Positions 32,759 to 42,496 of a stretch of DNA of 64,000 nt are shown here, piece after piece. The position numbers and the translations under genes were made by a program. The stretch is from assembly GCA_001899585.1 (NCBI GenBank), contig MKWE01000031.1, positions 156,040 through 220,039 of the forward strand, given 5' to 3'. Each line of letters opens with the position of its first letter. Positions within the stretch are counted from its first letter, which is position 1. Source of the DNA: Rhodospirillales bacterium 70-18. GTDB taxonomy: Bacteria; Pseudomonadota; Alphaproteobacteria; Acetobacterales; Acetobacteraceae. The notes under the pieces are model-generated. The model had not been told where the DNA came from, made no database searches, and saw nothing but the letters and a program-made list of their open reading frames with translations.

Positions 32759-33787
32759 ATGCAGGCTCACCGACCGCGTCTGGTTTTGTTGTTCGTTTTG
32801 CTGGCGCTTGCGAACTTCTCGGCCTGGGGCTGGGCCTGGTCGGCATTCGCCCAGCGCCCGGCGCTGCTCGGCACCGCGCTGCTGGCCTGGGTGTTCGGCC
32901 TGCGCCACGCGGTGGACGCCGACCACATCGCGGCGATCGACAACGTGGTGCGCAAGCAGGTGCAGCGCGGCGCCGCCGGCCACACCGTCGGGCTGTGGTT
33001 CTCGCTCGGCCATTCCGCCATCGTCATCCTGGCCTGCGTGCTGATCGCCGCCGCCACCGCGCTCAGCACGCGGCTGGAGGCGTTCCACGCCATCGGCGGC
33101 AGCCTCGGCACCGCGGCCTCGGCCGCCTTCCTGCTGCTGATCGCCGCCGCCAACACCGCCATCCTGGCCGATGTCTGGCGCCGCTTTCGCACCGTGCGCA
33201 GCGGCGGCGCCGATACCGGCGGCGACGGCCTGGCCGGCGGCGGGCTGGCCCGGCTGTTCCGCCCGCTGTTCGGCCTGATCCGGCGCAACTGGCACATGTT
33301 CCCGCTCGGCTTCCTGTTCGGCCTCGGCTTCGACACCGCCACCGAGATCGGCCTGCTCGGCATCGCCGCCACCCAGGCGGCGCAGGGGGCGGCGACCGGC
33401 CTATCGCCCTGGGCCTCGCTGGTGTTCCCCGCCCTGTTCGCCGCCGGCATGGCGCTGGTCGATACCGCGGATTCGGCGCTGATGACCGGGGCCTATGGCT
33501 GGGCGATGGTCAACCCGCTGCGCAAGCTGTGGTACAACCTCACCATCACCGCCGCCTCGGTCGCCGTGGCGGTGCTGATCGGGGGCGTGGAGGCGCTGGG
33601 CCTGCTGGCCGACCGGCTGGCGCTGACCGGCCCGTTCTGGCGCGGCGTGGCGGCGCTCAGCGGCGACATGGCGAATTTCGGCTTCGTCGTGGTGGCGATC
33701 TTCGCACTGAGCTGGGCCGCCTCGGCGGCGATCTACCGCTGGAAACGGCTGGGCGAGGCGCCGGTCATCCGTGGATCTCCAGGATGA
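32759..33787 (+). CDS. nickel/cobalt permease (NiCoT family)
   Basis: A 342-residue membrane transporter of the HoxN/NixA type. The signature RHAVDADHIAAIDNVVRK (H-x4-D-H, essential for Ni2+ binding) lies in helix 2, with LWFSLGHSAIV, LGFLFGLGFDTATEIG and a final MANFGFVVV. It imports Ni2+ or Co2+ for enzymes such as urease or for cobalamin. ATG 32759 is chosen; upstream in-frame codons fall within the AT-rich element. Specificity between nickel and cobalt cannot be told. No metalloenzyme gene is nearby. Its last 23 bases overlap the gene on the other strand. Confidence 0.93.
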   Translation: MQAHRPRLVLLFVLLALANFSAWGWAWSAFAQRPALLGTALLAWVFGLRHAVDADHIAAIDNVVRKQVQRGAAGHTVGLWFSLGHSAIVILACVLIAAATALSTRLEAFHAIGGSLGTAASAAFLLLIAAANTAILADVWRRFRTVRSGGADTGGDGLAGGGLARLFRPLFGLIRRNWHMFPLGFLFGLGFDTATEIGLLGIAATQAAQGAATGLSPWASLVFPALFAAGMALVDTADSALMTGAYGWAMVNPLRKLWYNLTITAASVAVAVLIGGVEALGLLADRLALTGPFWRGVAALSGDMANFGFVVVAIFALSWAASAAIYRWKRLGEAPVIRGSPG

Positions 33788-34652
33788 CGCCGCCGGCATA
33801 GGCGGCCGGCACCAGGATGCGCCGCGCCGCCCCCTCCTCCACCCGCACCCCGGCGATGCGCATCGCCGGCACCACGGCGGCATGGAAACGCGCGGTGTGC
33901 ACCGAGATCGCCACCCCGCAGGGCGCCCGCCGCCCCGCCCCCACCGGCAGCCGCATGCCGGGGAAGCGGGCCAGCACCGCCTCCTCGTCCAGCACGTGCA
34001 GCAGCCCCCCGGCCGTCTCCACCCGCCAGCCGCCGGGCTGCTCGGCCACCGCCGCCGCCCCCCAGACCTGCCGCAGCCGCCCGGCCACCGCCGCCGGCTC
34101 GGGCGCCAGGACGGTCACCGCGCTGATCGCGTCGGCCCCGTTGGGGTGCGCCAGCCAGTCCGGGTTCCATACCAGGTGAGGCTTGTGCTGCTGGCACAGG
34201 AACACCCCCAGGCGCGGATGCGCGTCATCCGGCAGCACCGCCAGGCTCACCACCGCCTCGTCCTCGGACCCGTCCGGCAGGCGCACGGCGCGGCGGAATT
34301 CCACCCGCCCGGCGCTCCAGGCCCCGCGCGCCACGGCCGCCGCCTCGTCCGCCGCCACGTCCTTGCTGTGCAGCGCCAGCAGCGAGATGCCCTCGCCCAG
34401 CTTCAGGCTGTCGCGCACCCGGCGGCCGAAGATATGCCCGCCCACCGGATCGGCCTCGATCGCCGCCTCGTCCTCCACCGCGATCAGCTCGATGAAATTA
34501 TCCGCGAACATCACCAGCCGGTTCACCGTGCCCCAGGGGTGCCGCCCGAGCGGCCTGGGCGCGAAGCCCAGCGCCTCGTAGCGCGCCGCCACCGCCGCGA
34601 TGTCGCGCACGGTGACCAGTGGATGCTCGATGCCGAAGGCGGCGTTGGCCAT
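33765..34652 (-). CDS. VOC (glyoxalase-like) family protein
   Basis: A 295-residue protein built from vicinal-oxygen-chelate modules: IEHPLVTVRDIAAVAARYEALGFAPRP at the start, then the strand FADNFIELIAV, LGVFLCQQHKPHLVWNPDWLAHPNGA in the middle and a second module to VPAAYAGGVILEIHG. The N-terminal start, the FADNFIEL strand and the HKPHLVW segment fit the glyoxalase-like PF13468-type group. Metal-binding residues look like His and Glu in each module. No substrate is known. AAGACACC leader is weak, but the start at 34652 gives the family N-terminus. Confidence 0.82.
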   Translation of the reverse strand: MANAAFGIEHPLVTVRDIAAVAARYEALGFAPRPLGRHPWGTVNRLVMFADNFIELIAVEDEAAIEADPVGGHIFGRRVRDSLKLGEGISLLALHSKDVAADEAAAVARGAWSAGRVEFRRAVRLPDGSEDEAVVSLAVLPDDAHPRLGVFLCQQHKPHLVWNPDWLAHPNGADAISAVTVLAPEPAAVAGRLRQVWGAAAVAEQPGGWRVETAGGLLHVLDEEAVLARFPGMRLPVGAGRRAPCGVAISVHTARFHAAVVPAMRIAGVRVEEGAARRILVPAAYAGGVILEIHG

Positions 34653-34712
34653 GGTGTCTTCCTCCCCCACAGGCCATGATCCTGCCCGTACCGGACCCGG
34701 GAGGGGAGTGGG

Positions 34713-35714
34713 ATGCGCCTGCCGCTGCTGATCGCCGCCATGCTGGCCATGCCGGCCGCCCTGGCCGCCCAGCCGGCGCCGCTGCCCCCCGGCCGCATCA
34801 GCGTGCCCGGCCCGCAGGGCGGCAGCGGCCTCGCGCCCGTCTACCTCTCCGCCGACTGGACCGCGCCGCAGCCCGGCGTCACCCGTGCCGTGATCGTCAT
34901 GCACGGCCTGGCCCGCAATGCCGACACCTACTTCGCCGCCGGCCTCGCCGCCCGGCAGGCCGCCGGGCCGGCCGGCGCCGCCACCCTGGTGATCGCCCCG
35001 CGCATCCTGGGCGCGCAGGATGTGGTCGAGCTACACGCGCCGGCCGACATGCTGCGCTGGCGCCACGGCAACTGGGCCGGCGGCGCCGCCGCCACCGCCC
35101 CGGTGCCGGCCAGCAGCTTCGCGGTGTTCGACGCCATCATCGCCCGCCTCGCCGACCGCGCGCTGTTCCCCGCGCTGAGGGAGATCGTGGTCGCCGGCCA
35201 TTCCGCCGGCGGCCAGGTGGTGCAGCGCTACGCCGCCGTGGCGCCCGACAACCCGGCCCTGGCGCGCGAGGGCATCGGCCTGCGCTACGTCGTCGCCAAC
35301 CCCTCCACCTACGTCTATTTCACCCCCGCCCGGCCCTGGCCCACCGCCGCCTGCCCCGGCTACAACGCCTGGAAATACGGCTTCGCCAGCCGCCTGCCCG
35401 CCTATGTCCAGGGCGATCCCGCCAGCCTGGAGCGCCGCTACCGGGGCCGCGACGTCACCTACCTGCTCGGCACGCTGGACACCGACCCGAACCACCCGGC
35501 GCTCGACAAGAGCTGCGCCGCCGAGGCCGAGGGCCCCAGCCGCTACACCCGCGGCCACGCCTATTTCGCCGCCCTCCAGGCCGATGCCGGCGGCCCCCTC
35601 GCCCAGCGCCTGTTCGACGTGCCGGGCGTCGGCCATAATGGCCACCGCATGTTCACCTCACCCTGCGGCCTTGCCGCCCTGTTCGAGACGCCCGGATGCC
35701 CGAAGGACAAGTGA
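34713..35714 (+). CDS. secreted alpha/beta hydrolase
   Basis: A 333-residue protein with a signal peptide (MRLPLLIAAMLAMPAALAAQ). The fold has the oxyanion-type segment VIVMHGLARNADTYF and the nucleophile elbow VVAGHSAGGQVV (Ser near residue 168), an acid candidate in LGTLDTDPNH and the C-terminal histidine in GVGHNGHRMF. Several cysteines (AACPGY, DKSCAAE, SPCGL, TPGCP) could form disulfides. Substrate unknown. GGGAGTGGG-type leader precedes the ATG. The stop overlaps the next start (TGATG). Confidence 0.86.
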   Translation: MRLPLLIAAMLAMPAALAAQPAPLPPGRISVPGPQGGSGLAPVYLSADWTAPQPGVTRAVIVMHGLARNADTYFAAGLAARQAAGPAGAATLVIAPRILGAQDVVELHAPADMLRWRHGNWAGGAAATAPVPASSFAVFDAIIARLADRALFPALREIVVAGHSAGGQVVQRYAAVAPDNPALAREGIGLRYVVANPSTYVYFTPARPWPTAACPGYNAWKYGFASRLPAYVQGDPASLERRYRGRDVTYLLGTLDTDPNHPALDKSCAAEAEGPSRYTRGHAYFAALQADAGGPLAQRLFDVPGVGHNGHRMFTSPCGLAALFETPGCPKDK

Positions 35715-36199
35715 TGCCGCCCCGCGTGCCGTTCGATTCCGGGGAAGGCGAAGTCCTGCCCGCCTGGATCGACTCCAACGACCACATGAACCTCGCCTAT
35801 TACGTGGTGCTGTTCGACCAGGCGACCGACGCCATCTACGACGCCTTCGGCATGGACCGCGGCTACAAGGCGCGCACCAATTGCGGCACCTTCGCCGCCG
35901 AATCGCACAACCTGTACGAGCAGGAGCTTCGCCTGGGCGAACGGGTGCGCGTCACCACCCTGGTGCTGGGGGTGGACGCCAAGCGGCTGCACCTGGCGCA
36001 TGAGATGCACCGCGTGGCCGACGGCGCGCGCGCGGCGACGCAGGAGCTGATGTACCTGCATGTCGATCTCGGCCTGCGCCGCGTGGTGCCCTGGCCGGCC
36101 GATGTGCGCGCGAGGCTGGACGCCTTCGCGGCCGCCCATGCCGCCGCGCCGCGGCCGGACTGGGTGGGCCGGCGCATCGCCATGCCGCCCCCGCGCTGA
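35714..36199 (+). CDS. hot-dog fold acyl-CoA thioesterase
   Basis: A 161-residue 4HBT-type protein: the catalytic-asparagine/aspartate region [22 protein letters not shown], the central strand [24 protein letters not shown] and [15 protein letters not shown]. It resembles thioesterases linked to carnitine/betainyl-CoA breakdown in other proteobacteria, but here it only shares an operon with the secreted hydrolase. AAGGA lies six bases before ATG 35714, which overlaps the previous stop; ATG 35696 is an alternative. Confidence 0.86.
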   Translation: MPPRVPFDSGEGEVLPAWIDSNDHMNLAYYVVLFDQATDAIYDAFGMDRGYKARTNCGTFAAESHNLYEQELRLGERVRVTTLVLGVDAKRLHLAHEMHRVADGARAATQELMYLHVDLGLRRVVPWPADVRARLDAFAAAHAAAPRPDWVGRRIAMPPPR

Positions 36200-36246
36200 G
36201 TAGCCCCGCGCTGAGCGGCAAGGCTCCTCCGTCCTTCGGCGCCCGC

Positions 36247-36906
36247 CTACGCCGCCGCCCGCAGGCGCCGCAGCAGCACCACCCCCAGCGCCGCCGAGCC
36301 GGCCAGCAGGGCCACGCCCAGCCCGATCTGCGCCATTCCGTCCACCCGCACCCCGGCGCCGATCAGCGCGAACAGCACCGTCTGCGGCACGAAGCCCAGC
36401 GCCGAGCCCAGCAGGAACCGCCACGCCGACACGCCGGAGGCGCCGGCCAGCAGGTTCAGCGCGGTGTTGTTGCCCACCGGCAGCAACCGCAGCAGCAGCG
36501 TGGCGGCGAAGGTGTTGGCCGACAGGAAGCGGTCCAGCCGCGCCAGCCGGCCGTCGCCGCGCAGCCGCCGGCGCGCCCAGTCCCGCGCCACCAGCCGCGC
36601 CCAGGCGAGGTTGGCCACGCAGCCCAGCATCTGCGCCGCCAGCGACAGCGCGCTGCCGCCCCACAGCCCGAACGCATAGCCGCCGGCATAGGCCACCGCC
36701 TGGCGCGGCACCGCCACCGCGCACAGCGCCCCGCCCGCCGCCACGAACCACGCCGCGCCGCCCCCGTTGCCGCCAGCCAGTGCGGCCAGCCGGTCCAGCG
36801 CAGCCTGCGCCCCGCCGCCCGGCAGGTGCAGCAGCGCCAGCCCCGCCGCCACCAGCCCGGCCAGCAGCAGCGCCCCGCGCATGATCGATCGCCACATGGG
36901 CCGCAT
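36247..36906 (-). CDS. TVP38/TMEM64 (DedA-like) membrane protein
   Basis: A 219-residue inner-membrane protein with the VTT domain: [42 protein letters not shown], then [35 protein letters not shown] and [20 protein letters not shown]. Such proteins help move lipids across membranes. The start at 36906 is 48 bases from the divergent ctaA ATG. Confidence 0.88.
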   Translation of the reverse strand: MRPMWRSIMRGALLLAGLVAAGLALLHLPGGGAQAALDRLAALAGGNGGGAAWFVAAGGALCAVAVPRQAVAYAGGYAFGLWGGSALSLAAQMLGCVANLAWARLVARDWARRRLRGDGRLARLDRFLSANTFAATLLLRLLPVGNNTALNLLAGASGVSAWRFLLGSALGFVPQTVLFALIGAGVRVDGMAQIGLGVALLAGSAALGVVLLRRLRAAA

Positions 36907-36954
36907 GCCCGCTCCGCACCTGTTGCCGCCGTATCGCGTCCTATATGCTGGGCC

Positions 36955-38061
36955 ATGCCGTTCGACACACGCCCCGCCCGCGCCCAAGTCCCGCCCCCCG
37001 ACGCCTCGCCCCCCCCGGATGCGCGGACCCTGCGCAACCGCCGCCTGGTGGCGCTGTGGCTGTTCGCCAGCTGCGCCATGATCCTGGTGATGATCGCCCT
37101 CGGCGGCGCCACCCGCCTCACCGGATCGGGGCTGTCCATCATGGAATGGGCGCCGCTGTCCGGCACCCTGCCGCCGCTCAGCCATGCCGAGTGGGAGCGG
37201 CTTTACCACCTGTACCAGCAGATCCCGCAATACGCGCTGCTGAACAAGGGCTTCGGGCTGGCCGGCTTCCAGCAGATATTCTGGCTGGAATGGACGCACC
37301 GGCTCTGGGGCCGGCTGATCGGGCTGGCCTTCCTGGTGCCGCTGGTGGTGCTGGGGCTGCGCGGCGCCATCCCGCGCCGGCTGGTGCCGCGCCTGGCGCT
37401 GCTGTTCGTGCTCGGCGGGCTGCAGGGCGCGGTGGGCTGGTTCATGGTGGCCTCGGGCTTCCTGCCCGACAGCACCGCCGTCTCGCCATACCGGCTGGTG
37501 GTGCACCTGGTGCTGGCGCTGATCCTCTACGCCGCCATCCTCTGGACCGGCCTGTCCGTGCTGCACCCGCGGCCACGGCCCGGCAGCCCCGCCCTGCCGC
37601 GCCGGCTGGCCAAGGCCACCGTAGCATTGGTGGCGCTGACCATCGTGGCCGGCGGCTTCACCGCCGGGCTGCATGCGGGGCTGGACTACAACACCTTCCC
37701 GCTGATGGACGGCCAGCTGGTGCCGCAGGGCTACGCCATGCTCAGCCCGTTCCTGCGCAACCTCACCGAGAACGTCGCCGCCGTGCAGTTCGACCATCGG
37801 CTGCTGGCCACCCTCACCCTGCTCGCCGCCACCGCCACCGCCGTAGCCGGGCTGCGCGCGGGGGTGGCGCGCGGGCCGATGCTGGCGCTGGCCGCCGCCG
37901 TGGGGGTGCAATATGCCCTCGGCATCGCCACCTTGTTGTCCGTGGTGCGGGTCGATCTGGCCGTCGCCCACCAGACCACCGCCGTGCTGCTGCTCACCGC
38001 GGCCCTGGTCTGCCTGCATCGCCTGCGCCGCGCCGACCCCGTTTCCCAGGAGCCCGCATGA
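36955..38061 (+). CDS. ctaA: haem A synthase (COX15/CtaA)
   Basis: A 368-residue protein with eight helices that oxidises the methyl group of haem O to the formyl of haem A for cytochrome aa3. Conserved blocks are [43 protein letters not shown] (histidine ligand pair), [43 protein letters not shown] and VQFDHRLLA. It lacks the first-loop cysteine pair, so it is the proteobacterial type. Its stop overlaps tldD by four bases. Confidence 0.96.
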   Translation: MPFDTRPARAQVPPPDASPPPDARTLRNRRLVALWLFASCAMILVMIALGGATRLTGSGLSIMEWAPLSGTLPPLSHAEWERLYHLYQQIPQYALLNKGFGLAGFQQIFWLEWTHRLWGRLIGLAFLVPLVVLGLRGAIPRRLVPRLALLFVLGGLQGAVGWFMVASGFLPDSTAVSPYRLVVHLVLALILYAAILWTGLSVLHPRPRPGSPALPRRLAKATVALVALTIVAGGFTAGLHAGLDYNTFPLMDGQLVPQGYAMLSPFLRNLTENVAAVQFDHRLLATLTLLAATATAVAGLRAGVARGPMLALAAAVGVQYALGIATLLSVVRVDLAVAHQTTAVLLLTAALVCLHRLRRADPVSQEPA

Positions 38062-39500
38062 CCTCCGCTCTCGAAGCCACCGACGCCCTGTTCTTCGCCC
38101 GCGAGGGCGTCACCCTGGGCCGCGACGCCGCCGAGCGGATGACCGCGCGCGCCCTGTCCGAATCCGACGACGGCGAGCTGTACCTGGAATACCGCGAGAG
38201 CGAGTCGATCAGCCTGGACGACGGCCGCATCCGCGCCGCCGGGTTCGACACCACGCTGGGCTTCGGCCTGCGCGCGGTGGCCGGCGAGGCGGCCGGCTAC
38301 GCCCATTCCGGCGAACTGACCGAGGATGCGCTGGCCCGCGCGGCCGCCACCGTCTCGGCGGTCGCCAGCGGCCATTCCGGCACCGTGGCCGAAGCCCCGC
38401 CCGGCCGCAACGACCGGCTGTATTCGGCCGCCAGCCCGCTCTCCGGCATGCCCTTCGCCAGGCGCACCGGCCTGCTGGCCGAGGTCGACGCCTATGCCCG
38501 CGCCCGCGACCCGCGCGTGGTGCAGGTGATGGCCTCGATCTCCGGCGAGTTCCAGGCGGTGCAGATCATCCGCGCCGATGGCGGCCGCGTCGCCGATCTG
38601 CGCCCGCTGATCCGCATGAACGTCGCCGTGGTGGTGGAAAAGGACGGCCGGCGCGAAACCGGCAGCTTCGGCAGCGGCGGCCGCTTCGGCTTCGAGCGGA
38701 TCACCGATGAGGCCTCGTGGAAGGCCGCGGTGGACGAGGCGCTGCGCCAGGCCCTGGTCAACCTCGACAGCCGGCCCGCCCCGGCCGGCGAGATGCCGGT
38801 GGTGCTCGGCAATGGCTGGCCCGGCATCCTGCTGCACGAGGCGATCGGCCACGGGCTGGAAGGCGATTTCAACCGCAAGGGCACCTCGGCCTTCGCCGGG
38901 CTGATGGGAAGCCGCATCGCCTCGCCCGGCGTCACCGTGGTGGATGACGGCACCATCCCCGACCGCCGCGGCTCGCTGACCATCGACGACGAGGGCACGC
39001 CCACCGGCCGCACCACGCTGATCGAGGACGGCATCCTCACCGGCTTCCTGCAGGACCGGCTGAACGCCCGGCTGATGGGCGTGCGCCCCACCGGCAACGG
39101 CCGCCGCCAGTCCTACGCCCACGCGCCGATGCCGCGCATGACCAACACCATCATGCTGGCCGGCGACCGCGCGCCGGAGGAGATCATCCGCTCGGTGAAG
39201 CGCGGCCTCTACGCGGTGAATTTCGGCGGCGGGCAGGTGGACATCACCTCGGGCAAGTTCGTGTTCTCCGCCAGCGAGGCCTATCTGATCGAGGATGGAA
39301 AAATCACCACCCCGGTCAAGGGCGCCACCCTGATCGGCAACGGTCCCGACGCGCTGACCAAGGTGGAGATGGTCGGCAACGACATGGCGCTGGATCCCGG
39401 CGTGGGCACCTGCGGCAAGAACGGCCAGGGCGTGCCGGTCGGCGTCGGCCAGCCCACGCTGAAGCTGTCCGGCCTGACGGTGGGCGGCACGGCAGGCTGA
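38058..39500 (+). CDS. tldD: TldD metalloprotease
   Basis: A 480-residue member of the TldD/PmbA family, which with PmbA forms a heterodimeric zinc protease that trims peptides and processes some modified peptides. The metal motif is [13 protein letters not shown] (HExxxH). Other marks are [22 protein letters not shown]-type [14 protein letters not shown] and a C-terminal [25 protein letters not shown]. The partner PmbA gene is not in the window. ATG overlaps the ctaA stop. Confidence 0.95.
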   Translation: MTSALEATDALFFAREGVTLGRDAAERMTARALSESDDGELYLEYRESESISLDDGRIRAAGFDTTLGFGLRAVAGEAAGYAHSGELTEDALARAAATVSAVASGHSGTVAEAPPGRNDRLYSAASPLSGMPFARRTGLLAEVDAYARARDPRVVQVMASISGEFQAVQIIRADGGRVADLRPLIRMNVAVVVEKDGRRETGSFGSGGRFGFERITDEASWKAAVDEALRQALVNLDSRPAPAGEMPVVLGNGWPGILLHEAIGHGLEGDFNRKGTSAFAGLMGSRIASPGVTVVDDGTIPDRRGSLTIDDEGTPTGRTTLIEDGILTGFLQDRLNARLMGVRPTGNGRRQSYAHAPMPRMTNTIMLAGDRAPEEIIRSVKRGLYAVNFGGGQVDITSGKFVFSASEAYLIEDGKITTPVKGATLIGNGPDALTKVEMVGNDMALDPGVGTCGKNGQGVPVGVGQPTLKLSGLTVGGTAG

Positions 39501-39537
39501 CCGACCGCCTGTCGCCGTCCGCCTGGGCCGCCCCGGC

Positions 39538-40191
39538 TTACGGCGTCACCGTCAGCGGCGTGACCATGCCGGCGGCGTAGTGGCCGGGCACGTTGCAGAT
39601 CAGCAGGTACGAGCCGGCCGCCAGCGTCACGTCCAGCGTCTTGGAGGCGTTGGGCTGCATGTCGCCGGTATCGCCCAGCACCTTCACCTGCTCCTCGGGC
39701 ACCTTGGCGGTGGCGTAGTCATACGGCAGCGGCGCGTTCGGGTGGTCCACCGCGACGATCAGCACCTCGTGCAGCATGCCGCGCGACCAGTTGGTGACGT
39801 CGAAATGCACCGGCCCGGCCTTCACGGTGGACTGATCGATGCGGACGGCCATCATGCCCCCCGCCATCATGCCCCCTCCCATCATGCCCGACCCCATCAT
39901 ACCGGGTCCACCACCGCCCCAGCGCCCGCCCCAGCCGCCGCCCGGCCCCCAGCCGGGACCGCCGCGCTGGCCATCCTCGGTACCCGGCGGCGCGAAGCCG
40001 TAGCCCATCATTCCACGCCCGCCACCCCAGCCCCCGCCGCCCCAGCCGGAACCCGGCCCACCCATGCCCATGGCCGACGACACATCGACCAGCGCAACCT
40101 TCACCGTCACCGGCCCGTCGGCAGCGTGCAGCGGCGCCAGCGGCGCCAGCACCGCCACGGCGGCAAACAGAACCATGGATCTCCGTCGCAT
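39538..40191 (-). CDS. secreted Met-rich cupredoxin
   Basis: A 217-residue protein with a signal peptide (MVLFAAVAVLAPLAPLHA). Residues 35-115 are a glycine/methionine-rich linker with repeats of the form GSGMMGGGMMAGGMM, likely to bind copper(I). The remainder is a single cupredoxin domain with the blue-copper ligands His in GMLHEVLIV and Cys, His, Met in CNVPGHYAAGM. GAGG lies nine bases before ATG 40191; ATG 40200 and 40176 are alternatives. It is likely a periplasmic copper carrier or electron shuttle; no copper exporter is adjacent. Confidence 0.86.
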   Translation of the reverse strand: MRRRSMVLFAAVAVLAPLAPLHAADGPVTVKVALVDVSSAMGMGGPGSGWGGGGWGGGRGMMGYGFAPPGTEDGQRGGPGWGPGGGWGGRWGGGGPGMMGSGMMGGGMMAGGMMAVRIDQSTVKAGPVHFDVTNWSRGMLHEVLIVAVDHPNAPLPYDYATAKVPEEQVKVLGDTGDMQPNASKTLDVTLAAGSYLLICNVPGHYAAGMVTPLTVTP

Positions 40192-40346
40192 CGCTCGCAT
40201 CCTCACCGAGGCGCGGCCCATTGCTGCGCCAAACCTCGGCCAGCAGGCGCGCGATCGCCGGCGGCGGCATTGATGTCGATCAAGCCGGGAAGCGGAGGCA
40301 GGCGACGGGCTTTGCCTCGGCTGCCTTCAACCGATCGTCAGGGGCT

Positions 40347-41216
40347 TCAGGACTGAAACCGTGCCCCCAGCCGGATCGAAGGCGGCGGCAGCCGGTCGCC
40401 GTCGGGGGCGCCGGAGGCATCCAGCCAGCGTTCCGAGGCCGGCAGCAGCAGCGGATACAGCTCGGCACACAGCGCGCGGGCGCGCAGGCCCGCCCAGTCC
40501 GGCGGCAGCAGCGGCACCGGCAGCAGCGGGTCGCGCAGCGCCGCGCGGCGGAATTCGTGCACCAGCAGGATGCGCGCCACCAGCGCATCGCGGTCCGGCA
40601 TGGCGCGGCCGGCGCGCAGCCAGGCGCGCAGCGGCGCGAAGGCGTCCAGCAGCCGCTGGTAGCGCCGCCCGGCCGGCTCCAGCGGCCAGGCCAGGGCGGC
40701 CAGCCGGCGGTGGGCCGCTCCGTCCCCGCCGGCCGCCAGGCACAGCGCATCGGCCGCCTCGGCGGGCAGCGCGGTGTCGTCATGGGCCACGAACAGCCCC
40801 GGCAGCGGGGCGCCGAACCCGGCCGCCAGCAGCGCCTCGCGCGCCGCCTGCCGCATGGCGGGGTCAGGCAGCAGCACCAGCCGGAACCGCCCGCCCCAGT
40901 GCGGCGGGTAGCCGCCATAGATGCGCGCCTCGGCGCCGGCGAAGGTGGCCTGGCCCTTGGCGGACAGGTGGTAGAAGCTGTTGCGCCCCTGCCGCCGCCG
41001 CTCCAGCCAGCCATCGGCCGCCAGCCGCGACATCGCCGTGCGCACCACCCCGCCGCCGATCTCCATGGCGGCCAGGATCGCCTCCAGCGTGCCCAGCCAC
41101 ACCGCGCCGCCACGCGGCACGATCGCATCCCCATAGATGGTGATCACGATCGACCAGGTGCGCGACGGCTCGCGCCTGAGGTGGTCCAGGATCGCCCGCA
41201 CCGGCTGGATGGTCAT
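40347..41216 (-). CDS. PaaX-family transcriptional repressor
   Basis: A 289-residue protein with an N-terminal winged helix (SIVITIYGDAIVPRGGAVWLGTLEAILAAMEIGGGVVRTAMSRLAADGWLERRRQGRNSFYHLS), a Cas2-like middle domain and a PaaX C-terminal domain (LVHEFRRAALRDPLLPVPLLPPDW). In relatives the ligand is phenylacetyl-CoA. Here it is divergent from a CoA-transferase and a hydratase rather than paa genes, so an acyl-CoA from that small pathway is the likelier signal. The 77-base gap should hold its operator. Confidence 0.92.
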   Translation of the reverse strand: MTIQPVRAILDHLRREPSRTWSIVITIYGDAIVPRGGAVWLGTLEAILAAMEIGGGVVRTAMSRLAADGWLERRRQGRNSFYHLSAKGQATFAGAEARIYGGYPPHWGGRFRLVLLPDPAMRQAAREALLAAGFGAPLPGLFVAHDDTALPAEAADALCLAAGGDGAAHRRLAALAWPLEPAGRRYQRLLDAFAPLRAWLRAGRAMPDRDALVARILLVHEFRRAALRDPLLPVPLLPPDWAGLRARALCAELYPLLLPASERWLDASGAPDGDRLPPPSIRLGARFQS

Positions 41217-41293
41217 GCGCCGTCAATAGCCGGGCGGCCGGGCGCGCGAAAGGCCGCACTTGACCATTCCCGCCAACCCGGCAGGCTTGCCCC

Positions 41294-42496
41294 ATGACCG
41301 ACACAGCCAACGACCCGCCGCTCTCCGGCATACGTGTGCTCGACCTCACCTCCGTGGTGGTCGGGCCCACCTGCACGCTGCTGCTGGCCCAGCAAGGGGC
41401 CGAGGTGATCAAGCTGGAACCGCCGGAGGGCGACCTGCTGCGCCGCCTGGGCGGGCGGGCGCGCAACCCCGGCATGGCGCCAAAATTCCTGCATTTCAAC
41501 CGCGGCAAGCGCTCCATCAGCATCGACCTCAAGCAGCCGGCCGGGTTGGCGGTGGCGCGGCGGCTGGCCGGCACGGTGGATGTGTTCGTCTCCAACATCC
41601 GCACCGAGGCGCTGCGCCGGCTGGGGCTGGGCTGGGAGGACCTGGCGCCGGACAACCCGCGCCTGGTGCATTGCGCCATCGCCGGCTTCGGCTCCGGCGG
41701 ACGCTACCGCGACCTGCCGGCCTATGACACCATCATCCAGGGCGCCTCCGGCATGGCGGACGCGATGGCGCGGCGCTACGGCGCGCCCGGATACATGCCC
41801 TTCGTCGCAGCCGACCACATGACTGGGTTCCTGGCCGCCCAGGCGATCTGCGCCGCCCTGGTCGCACGCGCCCGCACCGGGCGGGGGCAGGCGGTGGAGG
41901 TGCCGATGTTCGAGAACATGGCGAGCTTCGTGCTCACCGAGCATATGGGCCAGCGCACCTATGGCCCCGGCGGCGAGATGGGCGATCCGCGCATCCTGGA
42001 CCCGCTCGGCCGGCCGGTGCGGACGCTGGATGGCTGGATCTGCGTGTCACCCAACACCGATGCGCAGGCGTTCGGGTTTTTCGACGCGATCGAGCGGCCG
42101 GAGCTGAAAAAAGACCCCCGATTCTCCTCGGTTTCGGCCCGAACGGCCAATGTACAGGCCTATTTTTCGGTGCGAAGCGAGGGTTTGGCCACCCGAACCA
42201 CCGCCGAATGGCTGGTCCTGCTGCGCGAACGGCAGGTGCCGGCGATGCAGGTGAACACCATGGATGAGCTGTTCGACGACCCGCACCTGCAGGATGTCGG
42301 GCTGATGGTTAAGCAGCATCATCATAGCGAAGGCGAAATCATGGCGCTGAACCCGGCGACCCGTTTTTCCGGCGGCGCGCCCGAGTTGCGCGACGCGCCG
42401 CGCCAGGGGGCCGACGGCCCGGCGATCCTGCGCGAGCTTGGCTATGGCGAGGACGAGATCGCCAGCCTGCTCGCCGGCCCGGTGGTGGCGCCATGA
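41294..42496 (+). CDS. CaiB/BaiF-type (class III) CoA transferase
   Basis: A 400-residue enzyme. Typical segments are GIRVLDLTSVVVGPTCT, LAQQGAEVIKLEPPEGD, RGKRSISIDLKQPAG, the catalytic aspartate in FVAADHMTGFLAAQAI, and C-terminal FDDPHLQDVGL. It moves CoA between acids. It overlaps the next gene by four bases; the pair resembles the mesaconyl-CoA C1-C4 transferase and C4-hydratase combination of the 3-hydroxypropionate and itaconate/glyoxylate routes. That reading is inferred from the neighbour. Confidence 0.93.
   Translation: MTDTANDPPLSGIRVLDLTSVVVGPTCTLLLAQQGAEVIKLEPPEGDLLRRLGGRARNPGMAPKFLHFNRGKRSISIDLKQPAGLAVARRLAGTVDVFVSNIRTEALRRLGLGWEDLAPDNPRLVHCAIAGFGSGGRYRDLPAYDTIIQGASGMADAMARRYGAPGYMPFVAADHMTGFLAAQAICAALVARARTGRGQAVEVPMFENMASFVLTEHMGQRTYGPGGEMGDPRILDPLGRPVRTLDGWICVSPNTDAQAFGFFDAIERPELKKDPRFSSVSARTANVQAYFSVRSEGLATRTTAEWLVLLRERQVPAMQVNTMDELFDDPHLQDVGLMVKQHHHSEGEIMALNPATRFSGGAPELRDAPRQGADGPAILRELGYGEDEIASLLAGPVVAP

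Noticed and set aside
40347-41216. CRISPR Cas2 relationship through the PaaX middle domain
   Set aside because: The Cas2-like fold is a normal part of PaaX proteins and does not imply a CRISPR system.
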